Source: Coccinella septempunctata (Eukaryota > Arthropoda > Insecta > Coleoptera > Coccinellidae). Taken from it: a DNA stretch of 64,000 nucleotides. The notes under the pieces are model-generated. The model worked only from the letters and a program-made list of their open reading frames with translations. It was not told the DNA's origin and made no database searches. A program made the translations under genes and the position numbers. The stretch covers positions 56,384,270-56,448,269 of the forward strand of contig NC_058189.1 of assembly GCF_907165205.1 (NCBI RefSeq), in the 5' to 3' direction. Shown one piece after another: positions 11,330 through 21,900 of this stretch (its first letter is position 1; the number at the start of each line of letters is the position of its first letter).

Positions 11330-11770
11330 AACATCATTGTAAATCGACAAAGTGTCGGTATTGGTCAGATGAAAATCAAAGATTATTTCGGGAGGTGCAT
11401 ACTCAGCTTCCCCAAAAATAAAATGTTTTGTGGCTATTTATGGAAATCACATATCTAATCGGTCCTTTTCTTATACCCGGTGATCTCATTGTCCAAAATT
11501 ATTCAGATCTATTGGAGAACGCTATTTCTCCAGCTCTCGTGCAAGCATTGGAGGATGCAGAAGACCATCAAACGATCATTTTTTCAAGAAGATGGCGCAC
11601 TACCTCATTTGGTTCAACCGATGCGTCAGTTCTAAAATGAAAATTTTCCTCACGTCGTGTTGGAAGAAGGGGACATATTGAGTGGCCACCTAGATCACCT
11701 GAACTGACTCCACTGGACTTTTTTCTTTGGGAAATCCAAGATTTATGCTATCCAGCCTGAGCGATTAACC
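11330..11770 (+). pseudogene. Decayed transposase C-terminus of a different IS630/mariner-type lineage
   Basis: Plus-strand translation gives a frame containing IGPFLIPGDLIVQNYSDLLE and EDHQTIIFSRRWRTT, then after a stop GRRGHIEWPPRSPELTPLDF and FFLWEIQD. The block G-RRG-HIEWP-RSP-LTPLDFFLWG is the hallmark of a widespread insect mariner-like transposase group whose third catalytic residue is the D of TPLDF. The middle block (normally FQQDGAPPH) has decayed to FSRRWRTT. It sits right next to the truncated Tc1 copy, but its sequence is unrelated to that element. No termini were identified. Confidence 0.7.
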
Positions 11771-12809
11771 ACATTTTCTTTTTAGAGCTGGAAAATCGAG
11801 GTGTTAAGTTTCGTTTTGTATAAGTCGTTATGTACCTCATTGATAGGTCTTTCAGTCTTCTATTCATTGTACCAACACTTGAAAATCATTTTCTGTCAGC
11901 ATGGTTCCAAAAAAAGTCAAAATAGAATGGAACTGCCATCTATACATACACATACTGAACTGATCCAACGTTACTTGGCTCTTTGATAAATTATTTGTTT
12001 CATCCAAAATTTTTCCCTCTACCACTTTGACGCTCTGTATTGATAATAACCTGCTAATTACGCTTCAGAATGTTTACTTTGTATCCATGGTTTCATAGTT
12101 CAATAACGATGAATGAAAATTAATTATTGGTAATGAAAATGAAAGAAAATGATGAGTGTCATTATTTTTATCGCCACATCTATTAAATACCCTTTGTTTC
12201 CTTCCGTTGTTTATTGATCTATTAATGATCTAAATAGCCCGGCAGAATTATGTATGTTTCCATTCCTACAAAAAAAAGTAATTCATTTAGGACCTCCAAT
12301 GATATCATTAATTTATTGTTGGGTTAATACAGGATGTTTTCTTCTACAATATGAAACTATCGAACTCTCAATATCATATTGTAGCTTCTTCGAGCTTCAT
12401 TCATAGATTGTTCACAAAGATAGGTAGGTAGTAGTTATAGTATGTACCTAAATCGAATGGAAATTTTTCCTCAAAAATTTTCAGGTAGATATGTACAAGA
12501 AGTTTCAATAAGTAGGTGTCACGCCTACAGGGGTTACCTTTAAAATAATTTGAAAACAAATAAATGCAGAGAGAGTATATGGCTGATAATATTGAAACTT
12601 TCATATCCTGGTGTATTTTTGAGATAAAGTTCATTTTCAACAGAATACGCTTCCAGATATGAGCTATGCAGGTATTAGGAACTGTACTTAAAGCAAGCAA
12701 TCTGTAGATATGTATGTATATGCAGACGAAGATCACAAATGTGTTATTTCTCCAGTTGAATTATTTTTGTACGTGTTTTGAAAAGCTTCTGCTTTTCAAG
12801 ACACGTATA
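11771..12809. other. Unassigned AT-rich sequence
   Basis: No host gene or transposase seen. One minus-strand frame of about 110 codons (12401-12736) is low-complexity hydrophobic and aromatic and is probably chance. Confidence 0.35.
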
Positions 12810-13498
12810 CAGGTTGAGTCTTTGACTCGTATAAATGTTTCAACAGTAGATTCTTGAGGTCAAAAGAAATACTTTTTTCCTATACCGTTTTTACCGATTC
12901 GGCCCTGATGAAAATATATAGCCATTTTAAATTTCCATAATGGGCTATGCCATCCTTCAAAAAACAAAATTACCTTCAGAATAACTAGCTAAATCTGTGA
13001 CACTACACATCTGTGGATCTCTTGAACAGAGTTGTATTCAGCAAAAAGTACCCAATTTTTCGGATTGCACAGATACTTTTTTGATTTTTTAACATCAAAT
13101 TACTCGAAAACGGCGCATTATACGAGAAATCATGAAGAATACTTACATTTTACAAAATGTCCAGATATTCATTAAATAGCGTCCAACTGAGATTCAAGAG
13201 TTGGGTTCTTCGAATTTTTGGTATTTTTATTGTACGTAATGGTCATAATGAGAGAACTGGAAGACGTTGGTGATATTGATCTTGTGTTCTAAAAAGATGC
13301 ATCAAATAAATGAAAAACTATATTCCGAAATTCATTTCCTTCAATGAAACCGTTCGTAAAATTGAACAAAAAATAAATTTTTTTTATGGTTTTTCAACAG
13401 CCTGTATCTCTTAAACCGAGCTGATTCGGAAAAAATGGTAAGGAAATAAAGTGTTTCTTTCGACCTCGTACTGTTGTACGAGTCAAAGACTCACCCTG
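12810..13498. mobile_element. Long-inverted-repeat element, family 1 copy B
   Basis: Begins CAGGTTGAGTCTTTGACTCG and ends CGAGTCAAAGACTCACCCTG, flanked by TA. It shares the body of copies A, C and D (for example TGTGACACTACACATCTGTG). The 75 bp that follow are also shared with copy A. Confidence 0.8.
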
Positions 13499-13701
13499 TA
13501 TATGGAGATTATAAGGATACATATATAAGAAAAAGAACCCCTAATCAGTTTTGGCACACTTCTCGGTTCAATGAGCAACTAACAACGTTCCCTCAAAAAT
13601 AATGAGACTGTCCCTAGGAAACCGTCAACAAGTGAAGAATAGGTTCATTCCTAATTCCATCATATATAGGGTATTGCTGCAAAACGCAAGATCCCAGCTG
13701 G

Positions 13702-13860
13702 TTAAGGCGGATCGGCCACCGAATGCGAAGTTGAGCGAAGCTGTGCTTTTTCAATGCTAAATCACGAGTTACGTCACTCGATTCGTAGCTTGTCGATTAT
13801 ATTAGTACTGAAAATGCTCAGCTTCGCGCAACTTCGCATTCGGTGGCCGATCCGCCTTAA
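13702..13860. mobile_element. 159-bp MITE with TTAA ends (piggyBac-like)
   Basis: Two 42-bp arms, TTAAGGCGGATCGGCCACCG continuing to GAAGCTG, are inverted copies with a single difference. TTAA sits at both extremes. The centre is about 75 bp. TTAA target sites and a short non-coding body fit a piggyBac-mobilised MITE, though no piggyBac transposase is present in the window. Confidence 0.8.
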
Positions 13861-13965
13861 TCATATCATTATTTGTTTAGGCGACAGCTGCTTCAGTTTA
13901 CGATCTATTCTATAGTTTTCCAAAATTAATGACCAAATGAATGAAATATTCATGAAATACTTATA

Positions 13966-14711
13966 CAGGGTGTCTGTAAACAAATGCGAAGTACTCAGGG
14001 AGATGATTCCTCGATGAAAATAAGCAGGGGTAGTTCCTATAAATTTTTTTCGAAATCGACCTCCCTTCCAAGTTACAGCCTTTGGAAGGCGATGGCAGGT
14101 TGACAGTTTTTAATTCTTTTTATGGGTTCTAAAACACACTGAGTCCCAAAAATATACATAATATGAAGCACTAAGTAGATGTTACTTATACAATTTTTTT
14201 AGATCTCATAACTTTATTATTAGGGGTTGAAAATAACAGCCCCTTATGATTTTACTTCAAAATTCGTTTTTGTAGGGTAGATTTTCTAAAAATGAAATTC
14301 TCTAATGGTTTCCCATTAAATTCAGGAGGAAAAAAGTCTGTTGCAAAATTTCGATATAGTCGATACTTTTCTCGGAATAAATAAAAACTTACAAGCAGTT
14401 CTGATCACTGTCCATTCCATTTCATCGTATAGTGTTCCATAGAATGACTACCTCCGCTAAAATACATGTTGTTATTTTCAACCCCTAATAATAAAGTTAT
14501 GAGATCTAAAAAAATTGTGTGTGTAACATCTACTTAGTGCTTCATATTATGTGTAGTTCTAGGACTCAGTGTTTATTAGAAACCGTCAAAAAAATTAAAA
14601 ACTGTCAACTCGCCATCACCTTCCAAAGGCTGTATCTTGGAAGGGAGGTTGATTATTTTCATCGAGGAATCATTTCCTTAAGTCCTTCGCATTTGTTTAC
14701 AGACACTCCCT
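13966..14711. mobile_element. Long-inverted-repeat element, family 2
   Basis: Begins CAGGGTGTCTGTAAACAAAT. Its right half is the inverse of its left half for about 270 bp: AACCCCTAATAATAAAGTTA near 14480 pairs with the TAACTTTATTATTAGGGGTT block near 14209. The two arms have diverged moderately. It can fold back almost along its full length. No coding capacity. Confidence 0.8.
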
Positions 14712-14797
14712 CATTTTGAGGGAGTAAATGAAGATATTTTGAAAATCTTTTCTTGTGGTGTGTGTAGGATGACAATTTAAAATTATTGTCATATATA

Positions 14798-15443
14798 CAG
14801 GGTGCTCGAAAACAAAGATATAGACCACAGTTACACTTTTTTAAATGTAACACCCTATATTTGACCTCAAAGATGGAGTGGCAAGCTCAAGTTATGATGA
14901 GTTTCTTCAGATAACTGTATAGCTCAGAAGCACCTTTTACGAGATAATGGCGAAAAATCGGAAATATGGAGTTTTTTTTTAATAGCAATCAATGAAGAAA
15001 ATAGTTACGCCAGCGATACAGACAGAATTTTATCGAGTAGACAAGTTGGCTACTCCTACATATAAAAAAAATTTCAATTCTGGAATATACAGAGTGATCA
15101 TAATTAATTCTCAAACATCAACTACAAATAATTGTCCAAAAATTTCCCTATTTCAAATGGCACACCCGGCACTATATCTCGTTGAACGTAAAAATTAATT
15201 TCGAAACTATCTTCATAAAATTTTCCTACATCTAAACCTTATAGTTTCTAAGCAATTTTCGATTTTAAATTCAAAACTAGTAAACCATTTTCGCCATTAT
15301 CTCGTAAATGGTCCTTCTAAGGTATAAAGTGATCTGAAGAAAATCATCATAATTTGAGCTTTCCATTCCATTTTCGAGGTCAAATACAGAGTGTTACATT
15401 TAAGAAAGTGTAACTTTGGTCGCGTCTTAGGTGAGCCACCCAG
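14798..15443. mobile_element. Long-inverted-repeat element, family 3
   Basis: Begins CAGGGTGCTCGAAAACAAAG and ends with a degraded inverse. The arms, about 155 bp each (14798-14955 and 15292-15443), include the complementary words GAGATAATGGCG and CGCCATTATCTC. Non-coding, flanked by TA. Confidence 0.78.
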
Positions 15444-16874
15444 TAGATAGATAGTTATATCAGAGACCACCGGCTTGTGTTTTACATAAGCATACCCTGA
15501 AAGTTTTTACCAGGTGCGTTCGTTTTGGTTTGTTTATTGCAATAGAATCAAGAAATTCTGCTCTCAATCACTGTTCTAAAATTTTCGATAAAACCAACTT
15601 ATTTATTCGCGCTTTTGAAATCTTGTATGGAAAAAAGGTATATAAGAATACGGAGGAATGATTCTAAAGCTAAAGTTTTCAAATTCGGAAGCAGAACTTC
15701 TTCATTGTCCAAATTATTCACGAGACTACGAGGCCACTGCGAGACTCTCGTATGAGATTCGATCTTGTCTCGTCTCATTTTCTAGACGAGACGAGACTAG
15801 GCTTTCGAAAACGTGAGCTTCACTATTGGTGAATGGGTTTTTACGCATTAATTTGGGATAATCGATAGAACAGAGCCTAATTCCAGTTCGACTTGACCTT
15901 CATCCTCTTTTTGGGCTCATTGCCAACACTCCTCCAAATGGAACAACAACAGCAGATAGAGTTTCATACATTGAATTTGAGAACGTAGATCTAGTTCGCG
16001 TATACCTTCCAAAGATCATCCGTGATCGAAATAATTACCATGAAATATGGAAGGTCAATTCGGCCAAAATTCCCACAGTTTTCGACGCTAGGATACTCTC
16101 GTCTCTCGCCCGTGATCTAATTTGAATACGGTGCCGACGGCGTGAATTGAAAAGAAGAACACACCATTTAAAAATCTGTTACAGTCCATATAATTGAATG
16201 AGTAAAGGGAAAATTTATCTCTCTACGCCAAATTAAAAATAAATAAATTAATTTCCCGAAGATAAAAATGACTCGATAATGAGAATTATTAGTTCCCCTG
16301 CTGATAATATATTTTTAAGTGTTCCGTTCGGATCACTAAATATTCATTATCATATATCAAACCGACTAATGAACGCATTTGGACAGCTGATATATTGTTA
16401 GTTTCACAGTAAAACTGAACGTGCCTATAATTCAATAAATTAGGCTCGGTATTGGAGCTTGAAAGTTATTGAAGTGTCTACAAGTGTAACATGTAATTTG
16501 GGAAAAGACAGAAAATGATCTATGTGGCTCTGAAAGGTCCATCTATCCGACTCTGGGATGAACATAACGAATGAAATCAAAAACGAAACAATTATTTATC
16601 AGAAGATTAAAATTGAAATCGTTGCATTTGGTTTAACTTCAATACGATTTTTATATCTCCATCATCAGGGTCAGTTAGACAAGCTGCATAATTTAGGTAT
16701 TCGATAGAATTGTCCTCCTACAACAAAACTTTCGCTATTTTTGCATGTTTTCTTTTTTTCATGGTGGCACTGGCAGATATATAATAGTTGGGGAGCCGAC
16801 GATGCTAAATCGTGATTTACTCGATCGTCGTGAAGACCTAGTGGATTTTCAAGATTGGATAGATCTATTATATA
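15444..16874. other. Unassigned sequence
   Basis: No gene recognised. A run rich in GAGACGAGAC and its complement occurs at about 15715-15800 and may be part of a small simple repeat. Confidence 0.3.
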
Positions 16875-16876
16875 TA

Positions 16877-18403
16877 CACTGCGCAAAAAAATCAACGCAC
16901 ATTATGGAAATCTCAAATTTATTCTACAACTGAAGGTGTTCTCAATGATAATTATTTTTATCAGAATTATGCATGCATATGTTTTCCACTTTCAACGGTT
17001 TTCTTCAATACAGATGTTTTTTCTCAGCAGGAATAAAAAAAGATGATATTATCAGATTTTGAATGTATTGGCTCCATTCTAAAATCAGTTGTTCTCGATC
17101 AATTCTAGTGATCAATAGTTTTTCTTTCGTTTGATTTTCTACATGCACTCGATCGGTATGCAACGCGAAACACGCAATTTGACCCAAGAGGAATGTGCCC
17201 AAGCGGTAGTTTTGTGAGAAGAAGGGTGGACATACACAAGAATTGCAGAAAGGTTTGGAGTTTCCTATACAAGTGTGTCCAGAATGTTGCAGCGATTCAG
17301 GGAGACAGGTATGAATGTCCGAAGACCAGGACAGGGTAGACCACGGGTAACAACTGCCATTCAAGTTACTTGAGAATTTCTTCGTTGAGACAACGGTTTG
17401 GAACCGCTCGCCTCCTTCAAATTCAGCTTGAGCAAACTCATGAGGTGCAAATTAGCACTCAGACAATAAGAAATCGCCTCAGAGAATATGATTTAAGGCC
17501 TCGCGTCGCGGCAAGAGGCCCAGCTCTTACCCCAGCCCATCGAAGGGCGCGTTTGGATTTTGCGAGAGAGCATATCCATTGGAAAAAGGCCGATTGGGAA
17601 AGAGTTCTCTTCACAGATGAGTCTAGAGTCTGCCTCTACCATTGTGGTAGACGTTCCCTTGTATACAGACGTCCACATGAAACATATACTCAGTGCAATT
17701 TCCTGAATACTACAGGTTTCGGGGGAGGCTCGATTATGGTATGGGGTGGAATATCTTTGACTGCTCGCACAGACCTAGTGGTCGTTGATAATGGAGCTAT
17801 GAATGCTGATAAGTATATAAGGAACATTCTTGAAGAGCATGTAGTGCCATTTGCCCCATACATTGGTGAAAATTTCATTTTTATAGACGATAATGTCAGA
17901 CCCCATCATGCGCGCATCGTTCAAAAGTACCTTAAAGAGGTTGAAGTCTCTCGAATGGAATGGCCAGCAAGAAGTCCAGATCTCAATCCGATTGAGCAGG
18001 TTTGGGACAACCTCAATAAAAGGCTGAGTAGTTCAGAAAATCATCCAGCTACTCTTAATGACTTAGGAATCCAACTCGGAGAAATCTGGGAAGGATTAGA
18101 TCAGAACATTTTTAGATCACTCATTTTGAGTATGAACCGTCGTTGCCGAGCTGTAATTAACGCAAGGGGTGGAAATACCAAGTATTAAATCACTTATCAG
18201 CATTTCAGTATTTTGAAAATTGTTCATTTCTCTTCTTTCACATAAGATTCGGTGAAATCCTGAATTTTTCTTCCATTTAATGTGTCTTGTTTCGTTCAAA
18301 ACCTTCCCGAGAGAACATAAAAAATAAGTTATAAAGTCAATGTAGAGTTAACTTTCATTTAAATTGAGATTTTCAGAATGTGCGTTAATTTTTTTGCGCA
18401 GTG
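16877..18403 (+). mobile_element. Tc1-type transposon, complete but inactive
   Basis: A 1527-bp element with inverted termini CACTGCGCAAAAAAATCAAC (left) and the inverse at 18378-18403, with TA at 16875-16876 and 18404-18405. It encodes one Tc1-type (DD34E) transposase on the plus strand with defects near the N-terminus. The copy at 10410-11222 is a truncated relative. Confidence 0.93.
17158..18188 (+). pseudogene. Tc1-type transposase, DD34E, N-terminal lesions
   Basis: The start ATG at 17158 opens a paired helix-turn-helix region (MQRETRNLTQEECAQAVVL, later IAERFGVSYTSVSRMLQRF). A TGA falls at about 17215 and a one-base loss occurs at about 17368-17372. From 17370 the frame is open for 272 codons to the natural stop at 18188. 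Catalytic blocks are intact: LFTDESRV (first Asp), FIDDNVRPHH (second Asp) and DLNPIEQVWD (Glu), with 34 residues between the second Asp and the Glu. A GGGSIMVWGGIS block lies between. The catalytic domain is well preserved, so the copy may be fairly young, but the DNA-binding domain cannot be translated in one piece. Confidence 0.92.
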
Positions 18404-18405
18404 TA

Positions 18406-18931
18406 TCTTAATCTTACACGCTCGAGTATGTACAATGATCGTTTTATTTTTACTATTCTGACAGGCTGTCCTAGGGACTTTACCCTTATATTAATCTGAC
18501 AAGCTTGAGTAAATCCTTAATTTCCCTCTTCTTGGGTTCCCCAACTATAAAGGGTGGCACCTTTTCAAATTAAGGATCCAGCAAATATGCAAGTTGGGAA
18601 AACTAAAATTTCTCAACTTTAATCAAGTCCTAATACTTTGGCGTTTCAGTATGAGGGCATGCTTGTTCAGCAATAGACTAATTGTGAACATCACTTTGTA
18701 GTCGAACGATAAACATACTGTACATGCAGATAAGAATCACACACTGAATCGAATCAAGTATATATAACAGAGCAACATATTAAATATGAGGAAGATCACT
18801 CCATATGATACCCAACGTCATCAGTATAATGATGATGTGTTTTTGATGACTGATCTAATTTTTGAACATGAACGAAATGGATTGTTCAATCGAAAGTTCG
18901 AGACCTCCTATGTGTATGCTATAATTAAATC
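18406..18931. other. Region upstream of the SNMP gene
   Basis: No coding sequence. It should hold the SNMP promoter and 5' UTR. No clear TATA box or splice acceptor can be assigned with confidence. Confidence 0.35.
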
Positions 18932-21900
18932 ATGAAGCTGATTGTGGAGAAAAAGACACTCTTGTATATCGTATTCGGCGGCTTATTTCTTATCATTTTA
19001 GGTGTCATTCTAGGTTTCAAAGTTCTGCCGAAAGTGGTCGAGAAAAAAGTTTGGGAGGTAGGTCAAAATGTTATACAGGCTGCCTATGAAAGATTTCTTT
19101 AGAAACTAACCTGTCCAGATTAACTGATTTCAGTTAACTGGTTGTTAAACTAAAAACTGAATTACCTGATTTTCACCAGGATGGATTCAACCACTACTTC
19201 TGTTAGTGTAGTGGTTAACTTTTTAAATAACCAATTAACTAAATAACTAATTCTAGTGAAAATCAGGTGTAATTGTTATTGTTCAATAAAGGATTTTCAT
19301 CAAGTATCAGCCTCATCAATTTAATAACCGGTTAACACGTCAATATAGGTACTTTTCACATCGATGTGGGCATAAATTTTGAAATTTTATGGTATTTAGT
19401 TATAGAGACTCTGTATAATACATACATAAGTAGGTACTCAGAGTTCATTTTTGTATATCTCTGTTTTCAAGGAGAAATAAGTAGGATAAGTCTTAGTATT
19501 CAATAGTTTCATGAGGAGAGAGGTCAAAGAGAAGTATACCTACTACATGGTGTAAACAGTAAAATGAATAGTTACGAAAAACTTAAGGGGTGATTCCTTG
19601 TCAAAAAATATCGTGGATCTTACATATAATTTTTTTCAGCAGTCCCTGCTTAGACATAGGGTCCTGAAGATCCTCAGAAACAGAGAAACCCCTTGCAATT
19701 TCAGGGAAACAACATCAAAGTGTTTTTGATTGCCTTCTCATTACCATAGAACGTCTACACAACTCCATTTCTATCAGTTTTCCAGTATCTGAAAAAAAAA
19801 CCAGGAAAAATTGCTTTTCAGGTACCATCTTCAGGGAGGTGTCTCTAAGCAGGGGCTGTTCAAAAACAGAAAAAAGCTGTATGGAAGATCCACTTTATTT
19901 TTGAACTGGAATCCCCCTCAATTTTTCTTCCAACTGTGTGTTCATTTACACTCAGTATACAGGGTATTTCCTAATAGAGTGTCATTATTTATAGGGGTGA
20001 TTTTTGGGCCCATTTCAAGAAAATAACTTCATATGAACATATGTCCTAAAGGTCTTACATTTGAGATACAGGGTGGTAATGTTTTCAAAAATAAATCATT
20101 TATTATTAATATCTACAATACCACTTCAGATATTTTAATGAAACTCGTCATACATGTACTATGAATCAAGAGGCATTTCTTGATGTATCACTTTTTTTTA
20201 AATTTCCACTAGTGGCGTTCGTACGTAATTCGACCTGCGTATTTTGGCAGATTGATGGTACTCCACAGATTTTTCCTGAAATAAAAATTAGTTTTGAAAT
20301 TTTCAATCAATTCTCATTGAAGTTGATCACTTGATTTTTTTCATTCCGATGCAGGGTTTTCGCTTATAAAAATAAAAAACGTTTCTCTGCATTGAAATCT
20401 TAGAACATATATTCTAAGATTGAAATGAATTTCATTATGTATGTAAGTAAGAAAGAATTGTTACTTATCGTAGTGAGCTGTGGCCAAGAATTTGATATTT
20501 CTGTTGTCAAGGCGGTTGTCATTATTTCGTGTAACAGTCTTTAAATTCAGTTCTTCTCGTCTTATTTATTTTTGAAAACTTCACCACCCTGTATCTCAAA
20601 AGGTAAGACGTTTAGGACATATGTTCATATGAAGTTTTTTTCTTAAATTGGGCCCAAAAATCACTCCCATAAATATTGACATTCAATTAGGAAACACCCT
20701 GTATTTGTGAAAGTTATCATTGAAAATTTACAACAGTTGCCAATCTCTGTTTTGATGAGGAAATAGATTCATCAAAAAGGGTGTTTCATTGAGCGTTTCA
20801 ACTACTTGAACTATAGAAATAGGATATTAGGGTAATCTGAATAACACATTGCTATTAGATTTATTATGGGTTCACACTAATTTACAGAGATATTTCTTAT
20901 CGATTGTACCTATTGGTCTCAGATTTTCCAACCATATTTTTTTTTATTTTTACCTATAAAACGTAACCATACAAGTCATATCGGATAAGGCATCAGCATT
21001 AAGGTAATTCCAGGTGTGTCTGTCCAAAAAAAATTATATGGATACCCAAAATATTAACCTAGCACGGTTTTGAATCTGAACGTTCCAATTTTTTGTTTCA
21101 TTTAAAAATAGGGTAATAATTTTAATTTTTAGTTTTGCACTGACTATTTTTACTAGTTATACTACTAGACAAATTCAATTGCTATTAATTTATATAGCTA
21201 ACTCCTTCTTAGAAATTCAAAGGAATTATTAAAAATCTTTCCTCCTTATTTTTCGTTATAGATTATCAATGCCATACTAAAAAAATACCACTTTATGAAA
21301 AAATTCCTGATAAAGATAAAATTTAACCTCTTCGTTGCTCATGCATAGAATTTTCTCCTCAGAATGTTGTTCTCCAAGAGAACACTGAGCAATGGGAAAT
21401 GTTCAAAGAAATGCCTTTTCCGTTCACATTCAAGGTTTATTTTTTCCACGTGGAAAATCCCCAGGGTATATTGAGTGGAGAAAAACCAGTTTTATCTGAA
21501 AAAGGCCCATATATTTATGAGTGAGTAAAGAAAATGTAACTGCGAGCGTAGAACATATTTCATTCGTTTAATTTTTCCAGTTTATTCCACTGGAAAACAG
21601 ATATTTCTTGGGAAGATGAATACATCTCTTACTACGAATGGTCTAATTTCATCTTCAATTCCAAAGCTTCTGGAAAGTTGAAAGACGATGATGAAGTAAC
21701 AGTACTTAATGCACCCTATAATGTGAGTAAGACATTGAAAATTAGGAAGTATGGTTGATGTCTAAAATTTTTGGAAATGTACGTCCTTTATCAACAAATT
21801 TATATACAGGGTCTTTCTAAATTGGAGGTGCAAACGAAAAGAGGAGATTTTTTTAGTGATTCTAAGAACAAAAAATCTGATAAACATAATCAACTGAAAT

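Noticed and set aside
12401..12736. 111-codon minus frame
   Set aside because: Rich in Ile, Tyr, Leu from AT-rich DNA, no domain, no upstream exon.
15715..15800. GAGACGAGAC-rich stretch as a regulatory array
   Set aside because: Too short and irregular, and no gene nearby to relate it to.
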